Source: Streptomyces cadmiisoli (GTDB taxonomy: Bacteria; Actinomycetota; Actinomycetes; Streptomycetales; Streptomycetaceae). From it: DNA of 64,000 nucleotides. Both the position numbers and the translations under genes were made by a program. Every line of letters starts with the position of its first letter. Positions within the stretch are counted from its first letter, which is position 1. This document shows positions 8,572 to 17,147 of this stretch, piece after piece. The notes under the pieces are model-generated. The model had not been told where the DNA came from and made no database searches. It saw only the letters and a list, made by a program, of their open reading frames with translations. Where the stretch lies: assembly GCF_003261055.1 (NCBI RefSeq), contig NZ_CP030073.1, positions 2,170,001-2,234,000 of the forward strand. The letters are read 5' to 3'.

Positions 8572-9231
8572 TCAGGACCAGTGGGCCACCGCGTCCAGGT
8601 GCGGCAGACGGTGGTCCAGCCGCTCCCGCTTCGTGCGCAGGTACGTGATGTTGTTCTCACTCGGCGCGATCAGCAGCGGGACCTCCTCGGCGACCTGGAT
8701 GCCGTACCGCAGCAGCGCCTCGCGCTTGCGCGGGTTGTTCGACATCAGGCGCACCGAACGCACACCCAGGTCCCGCAGGATCTCGGCGGCGGCGCCGTAG
8801 TCGCGCGCGTCCACCGGCAGGCCGAGCGCGAGATTCGCCTCGACGGTGTCCAGGCCCTCCGCCTGGAGGGCCATCGCGCGCAGCTTGGCGAGCAGTCCTA
8901 TCCCGCGGCCCTCGTGCCCTCTGAGATAGACGACGACACCGCGTCCCTCGGCGACGACGGCACGCAGCGCGGAAGCCAGTTGGTCGCCGCACTCGCAGTG
9001 CTGCGAGCCGAAGGCGTCCCCGGTCAGGCACTCCGAATGCAGCCGGGTGAGGACCTGCTCGGTGCCGATGTCGCCGTAGACCAGGGCCACTTGGTCGACA
9101 CCACGGTCGTGGTCCACATAGCCGACCGCGTCGAATTTGCCGTACACGGTGGGCAAGGGAGCATTCACGACGCGTTCCACGCCCGTGCGCTGCGCTGACT
9201 TCTTGCCGATTATGCCAAGGTTTTCTGTCAT
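8572..9231 (-). CDS. ribA: GTP cyclohydrolase II variant, predicted FAPy-forming
   Basis: 219 residues, the stand-alone GCH II length, with no dihydroxybutanone-phosphate synthase domain. Zinc ligands are Cys68, Cys79 and Cys81 (HSECLTG then HCECG), and the GHEGRGIGL loop is intact. The residue matching E. coli Tyr105 (KIRAYALQ) is Met120 here (KLRAMALQ). From the S. coelicolor work as I recall it (SCO6655), this Tyr-to-Met change makes the enzyme stop at the formamidopyrimidine (FAPy) nucleotide instead of releasing formate. The start is 39 bp from the divergent creatininase-family gene, and other genes nearby are not riboflavin genes. I therefore infer a specialised, non-riboflavin role; ordinary RibA activity remains possible. 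Confidence 0.9.
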   Translation of the reverse strand: MTENLGIIGKKSAQRTGVERVVNAPLPTVYGKFDAVGYVDHDRGVDQVALVYGDIGTEQVLTRLHSECLTGDAFGSQHCECGDQLASALRAVVAEGRGVVVYLRGHEGRGIGLLAKLRAMALQAEGLDTVEANLALGLPVDARDYGAAAEILRDLGVRSVRLMSNNPRKREALLRYGIQVAEEVPLLIAPSENNITYLRTKRERLDHRLPHLDAVAHWS

Positions 9232-9270
9232 GATCTGAGTTCCTCAACAGAGACGAAAGGCCGTGAAAAG

Positions 9271-10071
9271 ATGAGTGGTTCGGGAACCCGGTCGGTGCCG
9301 CACGGTCTGCTGCCGTCCGACACCACGCTGGACGTTCGGGCGCGCGCGGCCGGTGTCCCGCGGCAGGTCGCCGTCCTGCCCGTCGGCAGTTTCGAGCAGC
9401 ACGGTCCGTACCTGCCGCTCGCGACCGACACGCTCGTCGCCTGCGCCATCGCCCGGGAGATCGCCGACGCGTATCCGGTGCACCTCCTCCCTCCGGTGAC
9501 GGTCTCCTGCTCGCACGAGCACGCGGGCTGGCCGGGGACCGTCAGCATCTCCTCAGTGACCCTTCACGCGGTGATACGGGACATGGCGGCGTCGTTGCGC
9601 CGTTCGGGTGTCGAGGCCCTGGTCCTCGTCAACGGGCACGGCGGCAACTACGTCCTGGGCAACGTCGTTCAGGAGTCCTCCGCGCGGGGCGAGTCGATGG
9701 CGCTGTTCCCGGCCGCGGAGGACTGGGAGGAGGCGCGGGAGCGGGCCGGGGTGCGGACCTCGCTGCTCACCGACATGCATGCGGGGGAAATCGAGACCTC
9801 CATCCTTCTGCACACTCATCCGGAAATGGTCAGGCCCGGTTATGAGAGCGCCGATTTCATCGCGGACGACCGGCGCCGGCTGCTCACCGTGGGCATGTCC
9901 GCCTATACCGATTCGGGCGTCATCGGCCGTCCTTCACTCGGCGCCGCGGAAAAGGGGAAGGAACTGCTCGCCGCTCTCACCGATTCCTTCGGAGCGTATT
10001 TCGAGTTGCTCACTTCGGCATCCGTGCCGGCGGACGGCGTGCGGCGGGCGGCCGGCAGCGACCCGGAGTAG
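9271..10071 (+). CDS. Creatininase-family amidohydrolase, possible FAPy deformylase
   Basis: 266 residues. The creatininase fold is marked by LPVGSFEQHGPYLPLATDT, HEHAGWPGT, NGHGGN and the metal-binding DMHAGEIETS. Known members include creatininase, MftE and ArfB, the archaeal Fe(II) hydrolase that removes formate from the FAPy nucleotide made by archaeal GCH III. Divergence from a GCH II that should make the same FAPy intermediate makes an ArfB-like deformylase the most economical hypothesis. Other small amidohydrolase activities would fit the family equally well. The 3' 169 bp overlap the flippase-like gene on the other strand. Confidence 0.82.
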   Translation: MSGSGTRSVPHGLLPSDTTLDVRARAAGVPRQVAVLPVGSFEQHGPYLPLATDTLVACAIAREIADAYPVHLLPPVTVSCSHEHAGWPGTVSISSVTLHAVIRDMAASLRRSGVEALVLVNGHGGNYVLGNVVQESSARGESMALFPAAEDWEEARERAGVRTSLLTDMHAGEIETSILLHTHPEMVRPGYESADFIADDRRRLLTVGMSAYTDSGVIGRPSLGAAEKGKELLAALTDSFGAYFELLTSASVPADGVRRAAGSDPE

Positions 10072-11435
10072 TCGCCGTCCGGTGCGTGGCCCGGCGCCGC
10101 GTCCGGCGCCGCGGAGGCGGCCCGGGCGCGCAGGGCCGCGCACCAGCGGGCGACCAGCACCAGGGCGCCGGGCGCACTCGCCGCGAAGCTGAGCACGCCG
10201 TACACGACGGCGACGGCCAGGCCGTTGCCGGCCCCCAGTCCGGCGGCCCCGAACGCCCAGGCCGTGACGCCCTCCCTGGGCCCCCAGCCGCCGACGTTGA
10301 GCGGCACGCTCATGGCCAGCAGCGCGAGGACGGCGAGCGGCAGCAGCACGGTCACCGAGGCCGACGTTCCGGTGACCCGGGCGGCGAGCAGGAACGTCGC
10401 GACGTACCCCGCGAGGACGACGACGGACGCCCCGAGGACGCCCGGACCGTTGCGGCGGGACAGCAGGGCCTCGCGCGCCTCCGCCAGGAAAGCGCGGCCC
10501 TTGCCGCCGCCGGGCCCGCGGTTCATCCGCAGGGCGAGCACGATCGCGAGCGCGCCCAGCGCGGCGAACACCGACAGCACCACGGCGTGCCGGGTCCCGG
10601 CCATGACGGGCGACGGCACGGTCAGCAGGACCGCCACGCCCAGCACGGCCAGGACGCCCTGGCCGGCGGTCCGTTCGAGGACCACCGAGCGCACACCGCG
10701 GCCCAGGTCACCGGCGCTGCGCCCGTGGTGCACCGCGCGGTGCACATCACCGACGACGCCGCCGGGCAGGGCGGCGTTCAGGAACAGCGCACGGTAGTAG
10801 TCGGCCAGGGCGGACCCGAACGGCAGCCGGATGCCCAGTCCCCGTGCCACCAACTGCCAGCGCCAGGCACTGAACACGGTGGTGACCAGGCCGATGCCGA
10901 CCGCCGCGGCCAGCGTGGGCGCGTCGATACGGCGCAGCCCGTCCAGGAAGACACCGGTGCCCAGGCGCCACAGCAGGACGCCGAGGATGGCGATGCCCGC
11001 GACGGTGCCGAGATGGGTGCGCAGGACACGTCCGAGGCCGCGGCGGGCGGCAGGCGCGGCGGTGCCGTCCGCACCGGGCGGCGGCGTGCCGGGCCGGGCC
11101 GGGGTCGGCGCGTGGGCCGCCGGGGACACCTCGACCGGTCCGTCGTGCAGAAGCCGTGCCGTAACCGTGCGCGGTGCCCGGGCCGTGGACGCCGGGCCCT
11201 GCGGCAGGACACGGCCGGCCGCGCCCGCCGTCGCGGGACGAGTCGCCGCCGCCGGACCGTCCGGCGGCACGTCCCGCCCTGTCGCAGCGGGCGGGTGCGG
11301 CTGCGACCGCGGTCGCGGGACCCTCGGCGCGGTGGCGACGGGGCGCGCGTTCGCCGCCGTCGGGCGGGGGCGGTCGTTCGTCCCGCCCGAGCGCAGCAGC
11401 CGCGTCGTGTCCGCGAGCGCGGTCCGCGCGCTCAT
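9903..11435 (-). CDS. Flippase-like membrane protein (LPG synthase TM / UPF0104 type)
   Basis: 510 residues from ATG 11435, which overlaps the methyltransferase stop as ATGA. Residues about 1-135 are a Pro/Ala/Arg-rich, presumably disordered cytoplasmic region. The membrane part holds about seven to eight hydrophobic segments and family signatures such as ALPGGVVGDVHRA, the VVLERTAGQG motif and VGGWGPREG. Such proteins (AglD/MprF N-terminal-like) accompany pathways that build lipid-linked molecules. It probably acts in the membrane on the product of this cluster. The last 56 codons read antisense to the convergent creatininase-family gene, and that tail is low-complexity, so the true end deserves checking. 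Confidence 0.85.
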   Translation of the reverse strand: MSARTALADTTRLLRSGGTNDRPRPTAANARPVATAPRVPRPRSQPHPPAATGRDVPPDGPAAATRPATAGAAGRVLPQGPASTARAPRTVTARLLHDGPVEVSPAAHAPTPARPGTPPPGADGTAAPAARRGLGRVLRTHLGTVAGIAILGVLLWRLGTGVFLDGLRRIDAPTLAAAVGIGLVTTVFSAWRWQLVARGLGIRLPFGSALADYYRALFLNAALPGGVVGDVHRAVHHGRSAGDLGRGVRSVVLERTAGQGVLAVLGVAVLLTVPSPVMAGTRHAVVLSVFAALGALAIVLALRMNRGPGGGKGRAFLAEAREALLSRRNGPGVLGASVVVLAGYVATFLLAARVTGTSASVTVLLPLAVLALLAMSVPLNVGGWGPREGVTAWAFGAAGLGAGNGLAVAVVYGVLSFAASAPGALVLVARWCAALRARAASAAPDAAPGHAPDGDYSGSLPAARRTPSAGTDAEVSNSKYAPKESVRAASSSFPFSAAPSEGRPMTPESV

Positions 11436-12487
11436 GACGCCGAGCCCGTCGGCCCGGTGAGCGCCAGGAGGTCGCTGTGGTGCACGACGACCCGCAACTC
11501 CCCGGCCGCGCACGCGTCCAGACGGGCCGCGAGGTAACCCTCGGCGCGATCCGCCAGCTCCGGGCGCTGTTCCACCGCCGCGCCCACCCAGCCGCGCAGC
11601 CATTGCGCGGTCAGCGCGGACTCCGCCGGGCCGAGCCGCCAGGGGCTGGGCTGCACCCGGACGTCGGCCCCGTGGGCGGCGAACGCCTCGCACGCCGCCG
11701 TGACCGCGTCCGGGCCGAGCAGGCCGCCGCGCCGCTGGTGGGCGTTGAACGCCTCTGCGATCTCCGCGTCGAGGGGGTCGGCCGGGGTGAGCTCGACCCG
11801 GCCGACCACGGACAGCGTCAGCAGCGCCGGACAGCCCGCCCCGGCGCACGCGGCGGCGAGGGTGTCGAGTTCCTCGCGGGTGAGCACGTCGAGCAGCGCG
11901 GACGCCGTCACCAGGGAGGCGCCGCGCAGCGCGTCGGGGGTCAGCCGGGCGACGTCGCCGCGGCGGGTCTCCACCGTGACATGGCCGCCGTCGCCGGCGG
12001 CCCGCGGGGAGCCGGCGGCCGCGAAGTGCAGGAGGTAGGGGTCGCGGTCGTGCAGGATCCAGTGCTGGGCGCCGTCCAGCCGCGGGGCGAGCCAACGGCC
12101 CATCGATCCGGTGCCGCAGCCCAGGTCGTGCACGACGATCCCGCTCGGCCGTCCCGCGAGCCGGGCGCGCAAGGTGTCGAGCAGCTCCGGCGCCCGCGCG
12201 ACCGCGTCGGCGCCCTCGCGCAGCTCCAGCCATTCCGGCGCGTACCGGGCGGGCTCCTCGGGATCGGCGTCACGCAGCCGGACCGTGGGCCGTTCCCCGG
12301 CCGCGACGACGGGTCCGGAACCGGCGCCCGCTCCGCCCGCGGGGGCGGCCGGCGGGGCGGTCCCGGCGGTCGTCCCCTCGTCCGTCGGCGGTGTGCGGCC
12401 GTCGGCCGGCTGTTCGCCCACCCCGTGCTCCTCACCCCGCGGTCCCGGTCCGGCCGGGACCTGCGCGGCCGTCGTCGTCCTCCTCAT
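11432..12487 (-). CDS. SAM-dependent methyltransferase
   Basis: 351 residues. The first 65 are a low-complexity Pro/Gly/Ala extension. The catalytic domain has motif I VHDLGCGTGSMGRWLA, an acidic motif II (ILHDRDPYLL) and a GDVARLTPD segment. It shares ATGA overlaps with both neighbours (glycosyltransferase upstream, flippase downstream), so the three are made as a unit. The substrate cannot be read from sequence. In context it would modify the sugar or heterocycle built by this cluster. Confidence 0.85.
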   Translation of the reverse strand: MRRTTTAAQVPAGPGPRGEEHGVGEQPADGRTPPTDEGTTAGTAPPAAPAGGAGAGSGPVVAAGERPTVRLRDADPEEPARYAPEWLELREGADAVARAPELLDTLRARLAGRPSGIVVHDLGCGTGSMGRWLAPRLDGAQHWILHDRDPYLLHFAAAGSPRAAGDGGHVTVETRRGDVARLTPDALRGASLVTASALLDVLTREELDTLAAACAGAGCPALLTLSVVGRVELTPADPLDAEIAEAFNAHQRRGGLLGPDAVTAACEAFAAHGADVRVQPSPWRLGPAESALTAQWLRGWVGAAVEQRPELADRAEGYLAARLDACAAGELRVVVHHSDLLALTGPTGSAS

Positions 12488-13668
12488 GCCGCCCTCCGGG
12501 GTTCGTTCGGAAGCCGGCTCAGGACGCCGGCCAGGCTTTTCGCCGTCGTCGCCCAGCCGTCGAGCGCGGCCCGGCGGCTGCGGGCCGCCGACTTCAGACG
12601 GCGCCGCACGTCGGCCTCACCGAACCAGCCACGCAGTTCGGCGGCGAGGGCGGCGGGGTCCTCCGGCGGGACGAGGATGCCGGGGACGCCGCCGTCGGGT
12701 GCGCGGCCCACCGCCTCGGGAACGCCGCCGACGTCCGTGGCCAGCACCGGAATTCCGCGGGCCAGCGCCTCCGTGACGGCCATGCCGTACGTCTCAGCGT
12801 ACGAGGCGAGGACCATGAGGTCGGCGGTGGCGTAGGTGGCGTCGAGTTCGGCGCCGGCCCGGGGGCCGACGAGGTGGACGCGGTCCTCCAGACCGTGCTT
12901 CTCGATCAGGGCCCGCAGCCGGGCGACGTACTCCGGGTCCTGGCCGAGCCCGCCCACGCACACGCAGCTCCACGGCAGGTCGGTCACCTCGGCGAGCGCC
13001 TCGACCAGCCGGTGCTGCCCCTTGCGCGGGGTGACCGCGGCGACGCACAGCAGCCGCGAGACGCCGTCGGTGCCGGAGGCCAGGGGCGCGATGTCGGCAC
13101 CCGGTGCGGCGGCGTGCACCCGTTCGGGTGGCAGTCCGTGGTGGGAGACGAGCCGGCGGACCGCCCAGTCGCTGGTGGCGATCACCGCGTCGACCGCGCG
13201 CAGCACGGTGCGTTCGCGGGTGTCCAGCTCCGCGGCCACGGTCGGCGCGAGGCCCGTCTCGTCGCCGAGCGGGAGGTGCACCAGAACGGCGAGCCGCAGC
13301 CGCTCGGCCTCGGGCACGACGATCTCGGGCACACCGCAGGCGACCAGCCCGTCGAGCAGGACGACCGCGCCGTCGGGCATCGCCCGCAGCCGGCGGGCGA
13401 GGTCGGCGCGGGCGTCCGCCGCCGGTCGCGGCCAGGCCCCGTCGACGATCTCCTTGCGGACCTGCCAGCCGAATCCGGGCAGGTCCAGGCAGACCCGGCG
13501 GTCATAGGCGTTGCCGCCGCTGGGAACGGCCGGGTCGTCCACACCGCCCGGCATGACGAAGTACACCGTTCGCAGGGACATCGGGATGATTCCGCCGTTC
13601 TGCCGGCCCGCGGGCTGCGCGGGGACGAGGGCGAGGGGCGCAAGCGTCTCCGTGGTCGTGTCGGTCAC
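12484..13668 (-). CDS. GT4-type glycosyltransferase
   Basis: 394 residues from GTG 13668, whose GTGA overlaps the stop of the PTPS-like gene; ATG 13581 would remove a 29-residue low-complexity leader. The GT-B fold is clear: an N-terminal domain from VYFVMPGG, the donor domain [20 protein letters not shown], then [28 protein letters not shown] with the family EX7E motif. It is the third gene of a five-gene minus-strand operon and presumably glycosylates the cluster's product. Donor and acceptor are unknown. Confidence 0.88.
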   Translation of the reverse strand: MTDTTTETLAPLALVPAQPAGRQNGGIIPMSLRTVYFVMPGGVDDPAVPSGGNAYDRRVCLDLPGFGWQVRKEIVDGAWPRPAADARADLARRLRAMPDGAVVLLDGLVACGVPEIVVPEAERLRLAVLVHLPLGDETGLAPTVAAELDTRERTVLRAVDAVIATSDWAVRRLVSHHGLPPERVHAAAPGADIAPLASGTDGVSRLLCVAAVTPRKGQHRLVEALAEVTDLPWSCVCVGGLGQDPEYVARLRALIEKHGLEDRVHLVGPRAGAELDATYATADLMVLASYAETYGMAVTEALARGIPVLATDVGGVPEAVGRAPDGGVPGILVPPEDPAALAAELRGWFGEADVRRRLKSAARSRRAALDGWATTAKSLAGVLSRLPNEPRRAA

Positions 13669-14117
13669 AGGCCACGCTCATAGGCGGCCCAGGCGACATG
13701 CGACTCGTGGAGGGTGACCGAGATGCCCGCGAGCCCCTTGGCGCCCTCGCCCAGCGCGCCCTTGTGGACCCGCTCGGCGAGGCGGTCGGCGATGACCTTC
13801 GCCAGGAACTCGGTGGAGGTGTTGATCCCGGCGAACTCCGGCTCGTTGTCGAGGTTGCGGTAGTTCAGGTCGCTGACGACGGAGCCGAGCTCCTGCGTGG
13901 CCAGTCCGATGTCGACGACGATGTTGTCGTCGTCCAGCTGCTCGCGCCGGAAGGTGGCGTCCACCAGGAACGTCGCCCCGTGCAGACGCTGCGCGGGCCC
14001 GAAGACCTCACCGCGGAAGCTGTGGGCGATCATGATGTGATCGCGGACGGTGACACTGAACAACGGACGACCCTCCAGGTGCGGGGCATGGACGCCGGTT
14101 AGTACGGCTGCTGTCAT
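13665..14117 (-). CDS. PTPS/QueD-fold protein lacking catalytic and zinc residues
   Basis: 150 residues of the tunnelling-fold 6-pyruvoyltetrahydropterin synthase family. Compared with E. coli QueD from memory, the catalytic Cys is Ala and the CxxxHGH zinc motif reads RLHGAT, so one zinc His is lost. The catalytic DHH region reads LNYRNLDN. One His (IAHSF) and the pterin-binding Glu (TLHESH) remain. I recall that the crystal structure of the S. coelicolor homologue SCO6650 reported the same picture: no zinc, no catalytic triad, pterin pocket kept. It therefore should not make a standard PTPS or QueD product. It may bind a pterin- or pyrimidine-like intermediate of the ribA/creatininase branch. 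It is 35 bp downstream of the dehydrogenase gene. Confidence 0.85.
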   Translation of the reverse strand: MTAAVLTGVHAPHLEGRPLFSVTVRDHIMIAHSFRGEVFGPAQRLHGATFLVDATFRREQLDDDNIVVDIGLATQELGSVVSDLNYRNLDNEPEFAGINTSTEFLAKVIADRLAERVHKGALGEGAKGLAGISVTLHESHVAWAAYERGL

Positions 14118-14152
14118 TCTTTCGTTCAGCCGGTCGTTCGTCTTTTCTGAGG

Positions 14153-15136
14153 TCAGGCGAGGTCCTCGTACCGGACCCGGTGACAGAGCGCGGGAATCTC
14201 GCCCGAGGCGAGCCCCGGCATCACCTCGGGCAGCTCACCGAACGCGCACTCACCGGTGACCAGGGCGTCCAGGGCCGGGTCGGCGAGCAGGTCGAGGGCG
14301 AGGGCCAGCCGGTCGCCGTAGCCGCGGGTGGCGCGCCGGGCCGGGGAGACGGTGCCGACCTGGCTGCTGCGCACGACCAGCCGACGGGAGTGGAAGGCCT
14401 CCCCGAGCGGCAGGGTGACCCTGCGGTCGCCGTACCAGCTCAGCTCGACGACGGTGCCCTCGGCGGTGAGGAGTTCCAGGGAGCGGGCGAGGCCCTGCTC
14501 GGTGGCGCTGGCGTGGACGACGAGGTCGCAATCGCCGAGCGCGTCCCCGGGCAGGGCGAAGTCGACGCCGAGCGCCTCGGCGATCCCGGCCCGCCCGGGG
14601 TCCGCGTCCACCAACTGGAGCCGTACGCCGGGGAACCGGGCCAGCAGCGCGGCCACCGAGCAGCCGACCATGCCGCCGCCGACCACGGCGATCCGGTCGC
14701 CGATCAGGGGCGCCGCGTCCCAGAGCGCGTTGACGGCGGTCTCGACGGTGCCGGCGAGCACGGCGCGCGCGGCCGGCACGTTCTCCGGCAGCACGGTGAC
14801 GGCCGCCGCGGGGACGACGTAGCGCGTCTGGTGCGGGTAGAGGCAGAACACGGTACGGCCGACCAGTTCCGCCGGGCCCTGCTCCACCAGACCGACGTTG
14901 AGGTAGCCGTACTTCACCGGACCGGGGAAGTCGCCCTCCTGGAACGGCGCCCGCATCGCCGTGTACTGGCTCTCGGGCACCTGGCCGCGGAAGACCAGTG
15001 TCTCCGTGCCGCGGCTGACCCCGGACCACAGGCTGCGGACCAGCACTTCGCCCTCGGCGGGGTCCGCGATCGGGACCTCCCGGATCTCGCCGCGGCCGGG
15101 TGCGCGGAGCCAGAAGGCGTGTGCGGTGCGGGACAT
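14153..15136 (-). CDS. Zinc-type alcohol dehydrogenase family oxidoreductase
   Basis: 327 residues of the medium-chain dehydrogenase superfamily. There is a GroES-like N-terminal domain ([19 protein letters not shown]) and a Rossmann domain with [18 protein letters not shown]. The catalytic-zinc Cys of typical alcohol dehydrogenases is Ser (SGVSRGTE), and the structural-zinc cysteine cluster is missing, as in several sugar- or polyketide-acting members. It is the first gene of the minus-strand operon, and its promoter must lie in the 110-bp gap to the divergent CDP-alcohol phosphatidyltransferase. Oxidation or reduction of the sugar or side chain of the cluster product is an inference. Confidence 0.85.
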   Translation of the reverse strand: MSRTAHAFWLRAPGRGEIREVPIADPAEGEVLVRSLWSGVSRGTETLVFRGQVPESQYTAMRAPFQEGDFPGPVKYGYLNVGLVEQGPAELVGRTVFCLYPHQTRYVVPAAAVTVLPENVPAARAVLAGTVETAVNALWDAAPLIGDRIAVVGGGMVGCSVAALLARFPGVRLQLVDADPGRAGIAEALGVDFALPGDALGDCDLVVHASATEQGLARSLELLTAEGTVVELSWYGDRRVTLPLGEAFHSRRLVVRSSQVGTVSPARRATRGYGDRLALALDLLADPALDALVTGECAFGELPEVMPGLASGEIPALCHRVRYEDLA

Positions 15137-15191
15137 CGGCGAGGTCCTCCTGAACGATCGGGAAGTTGTTCACGTACCGAGGGATGCACAG

Positions 15192-15210
15192 GCCGCGCAC
15201 AGTACGCGGC
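15192..15210. promoter_or_regulatory. Candidate operator in the divergent promoter gap
   Basis: A 6-bp inverted repeat (GCCGCG, 7-base spacer, CGCGGC) lies in the 110-bp gap between the dehydrogenase and CDP-alcohol phosphatidyltransferase starts. The arms are short and GC-rich, so chance is quite possible. No regulator gene lies beside the cluster. Confidence 0.25.
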
Positions 15211-15246
15211 GATGATCGACTCTGTCACACGGCCGGAGGGTGTTCG

Positions 15247-16116
15247 GTGGCCCTGAACAACACTTACGACGCGAGGCTGGTCCAGCAGGAGACCGCGGTG
15301 GGCGCGGGCGTGCAGGTCCTGCTGCTGGTCCTGCTCGGCACGGCGATCGGCATGGGACCGGCGGGCTGGCTCACCGGCCTGGCCTTCGCGATCGCCACCT
15401 GGGCGGTGCTCTCGCGGGCCCTGCACCGGTCCCGGCCGCGCTCCTTCGGCGCGGCGAACAGGGTCACCCTGGGCCGCGCGATACTCGTCGGCGGAGTGAC
15501 CGCGCTGGTCGCCGACTCCTTCCAGAGCTCGCCGCCCGTCACCCTGTTCGTCGGACTGACGGCGGTGGCGCTCATCCTGGACGGCGTGGACGGCAAGGTG
15601 GCCCGGCGCACCGGCACGTCGTCGGCGCTCGGGGCGCGCTTCGACATGGAGGTCGACGCGTTCCTGATCCTGGTGCTGAGTGTGTACGTGTCGATGTCGC
15701 TGGGCCCGTGGGTGCTGCTGATCGGCGGGATGCGGTACGTCTTCGTCGCCGCCGCGCGGTTCCGGCCGTGGCTGAACGCGCCGCTGCCGCCGAGCACCGC
15801 CCGCAAGACGGTGGCCGCGGTGCAGGGGGTGTTCCTGCTGGTGGCGGGCGCGGACCTGCTCCCCCTGTGGGCGAACGCCGCGGTGGTCGCACTGGCGCTG
15901 GGCACACTGGTGTGGTCGTTCGGCCGGGATGTGCTGTGGCTGTGGCGGACGTCGCGGGACGGCCGGACGGCCGCGGCGACGTCCGAAGGGGCCTCGGCGG
16001 TATTGCCCGAGAGGGCTCCGAAGGCGGCTTCCGGGACGGCTCGCGAGGCGGCGGAGGACGTGCGCGCCGAGAAGTCCGGGCGGACGGGGCGCGTGCTGGA
16101 GCCGGTCGCCGGGTGA
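15247..16116 (+). CDS. CDP-alcohol phosphatidyltransferase family membrane protein
   Basis: 289 residues from GTG 15247, chosen for GGAGGG just upstream. The family signature DGx2ARx8Gx3Dx3D is complete (DGKVARR, then a Gly and two Asp in GARFDMEVDAF near residue 130), embedded in about six hydrophobic segments. The C-terminal 50 residues are hydrophilic. Enzymes of this family displace CMP from a CDP-alcohol (often CDP-diacylglycerol) with an alcohol or sugar-phosphate acceptor. Beside a GT, a methyltransferase and a flippase-like protein, it suggests the cluster product is attached to a lipid or polyol phosphate. The substrate is not known. Confidence 0.88.
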   Translation: MALNNTYDARLVQQETAVGAGVQVLLLVLLGTAIGMGPAGWLTGLAFAIATWAVLSRALHRSRPRSFGAANRVTLGRAILVGGVTALVADSFQSSPPVTLFVGLTAVALILDGVDGKVARRTGTSSALGARFDMEVDAFLILVLSVYVSMSLGPWVLLIGGMRYVFVAAARFRPWLNAPLPPSTARKTVAAVQGVFLLVAGADLLPLWANAAVVALALGTLVWSFGRDVLWLWRTSRDGRTAAATSEGASAVLPERAPKAASGTAREAAEDVRAEKSGRTGRVLEPVAG

Positions 16117-16285
16117 CGCCCGGCCTCGCCGGGGCCACGCCGACGGCTTGAACGGCCTTCGTCTGAGCGCGACCTCAAGTGGGCAGACAGAGCGCAACAG
16201 GCCTGAGCTGACCGCCTCTAAAGTTCTGGCCACGGCTCACCCGTGCCCGCGACAGCGCGCAACGTCCCGATGAGGAGTCCCCGAC

Positions 16286-16876
16286 ATGGCCGACAGCACC
16301 GACAGACCGGAGACGGCGCCCCCACCGCCCCCGTTCCCTCCCGCGCCTCCTGCTGCTCACTGGCCGTACCCGCCCGCACCTCCTCGGCGGCGCGGCAGAG
16401 GCCTGCTCATAGCCGCCGCCGTCGTCGCCGCGCTTCTCGCCGGCGGCGGTGCGACCTGGTGGGTGCTGGCCGGCAAGGACGACGCCGACGCGAACGCCAT
16501 GGACCACGTCGACGTCTCGGGCGGCAAACTCGTCGTGGACGACAGCGACTCCGGGCTCGGCGAGTACTGCGACGACACCGACGACTTCACGTACAACGAC
16601 TGCGACACGGACACCGACGAGACCTTCGAGTTCGTGTACAAGATCACGAACAAGGGGGACGCCCCCGCCAACTACTCGGTCGTCGTCAACGCCTTCGACA
16701 AGGACGGCGACTTCGTCGCGCAGACCTTCATCGGGGTGACCCATCTGGAGCCCGGCAAGACGGACTCGGACAAGGGCGAGTTCAACGAGTACAGCACCCT
16801 CGAGGACGACCGTGACCTGTCCGACATCGAGACGGTGAAGACGGCGTACGTCGAACGCGTGGCTCTGGCCAACTGA
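16286..16876 (+). CDS. Membrane-anchored protein with FxLYD-like extracellular domain
   Basis: 196 residues, ATG with GAGGAG upstream. A proline-rich cytoplasmic start (about 1-33), a basic RRRGRG patch and one transmembrane segment (about 39-62) are followed by a very acidic extracellular domain. That domain looks like the FxLYD/DUF4352 beta-sandwich (FVYKITNKGDAPANYSVVV). Two cysteines (ECDD-like region near 92 and 102) may form a disulphide. No enzymatic role is visible. The gene is monocistronic and ends in a strong hairpin. Confidence 0.72.
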   Translation: MADSTDRPETAPPPPPFPPAPPAAHWPYPPAPPRRRGRGLLIAAAVVAALLAGGGATWWVLAGKDDADANAMDHVDVSGGKLVVDDSDSGLGEYCDDTDDFTYNDCDTDTDETFEFVYKITNKGDAPANYSVVVNAFDKDGDFVAQTFIGVTHLEPGKTDSDKGEFNEYSTLEDDRDLSDIETVKTAYVERVALAN

Positions 16877-16885
16877 CGCAAGCGG

Positions 16886-16922
16886 AACGGGGCCCGGTGC
16901 GTGCGTCGCACCGGGCCCCGTT
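16886..16922. terminator. Perfect 16-bp hairpin terminator between convergent genes
   Basis: A 16-bp perfect stem, AACGGGGCCCGGTGCG with its complement, around a 5-base loop. It begins ten bases after the stop of the membrane-anchored protein and ends 19 bases before the DUF397 stop, so it serves both strands. Its A- and T-ended arms give a short T pair on either strand. Confidence 0.85.
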
Positions 16923-16940
16923 CGTCGCGCCTCGGCGGGT

Positions 16941-17147
16941 TCAGCGCGGAGCGGCGATCCGCAGGAAGCCGGTCCAGGCTTCGGGGCCGAACGCGAGCGT
17001 GGCCGCTTCGGGCTGCTTCGAATCCCTGACGAGGACGGCATCGGAGGCTGCGGCGACCTCGACGCACTCACCACCGTTGCCCGTGCTGTAGCTGCTCTTG
17101 ATCCAAGCGGCCTCGGGCACAGCCGCCTTGCTGTGCTGCACGCTCAT
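16941..17147 (-). CDS. DUF397 (BldB-like) small protein
   Basis: 68 residues with the DUF397 signature: WIKSSYSTGNGGECVEVA, then VLVRDSKQPEAATLAF and WTGFL. In Streptomyces these small proteins partner adjacent XRE/DUF5753 regulators of the WhiJ type and are thought to modulate their DNA binding. The start overlaps the XRE gene by ATGA (17144-17147), which supports joint production. Acts in the cytoplasm. Confidence 0.92.
   Translation of the reverse strand: MSVQHSKAAVPEAAWIKSSYSTGNGGECVEVAAASDAVLVRDSKQPEAATLAFGPEAWTGFLRIAAPR

Noticed and set aside
9232..9270. FMN riboswitch before the ribA-type gene
   Set aside because: Only 39 bp separate the divergent starts, too short for the aptamer, and no conserved RFN segments are seen.
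11436..12233. N-terminal extension of the flippase-like gene
   Set aside because: It is a shadow frame of the methyltransferase gene; the ATGA overlap at 11432-11435 gives the natural start.
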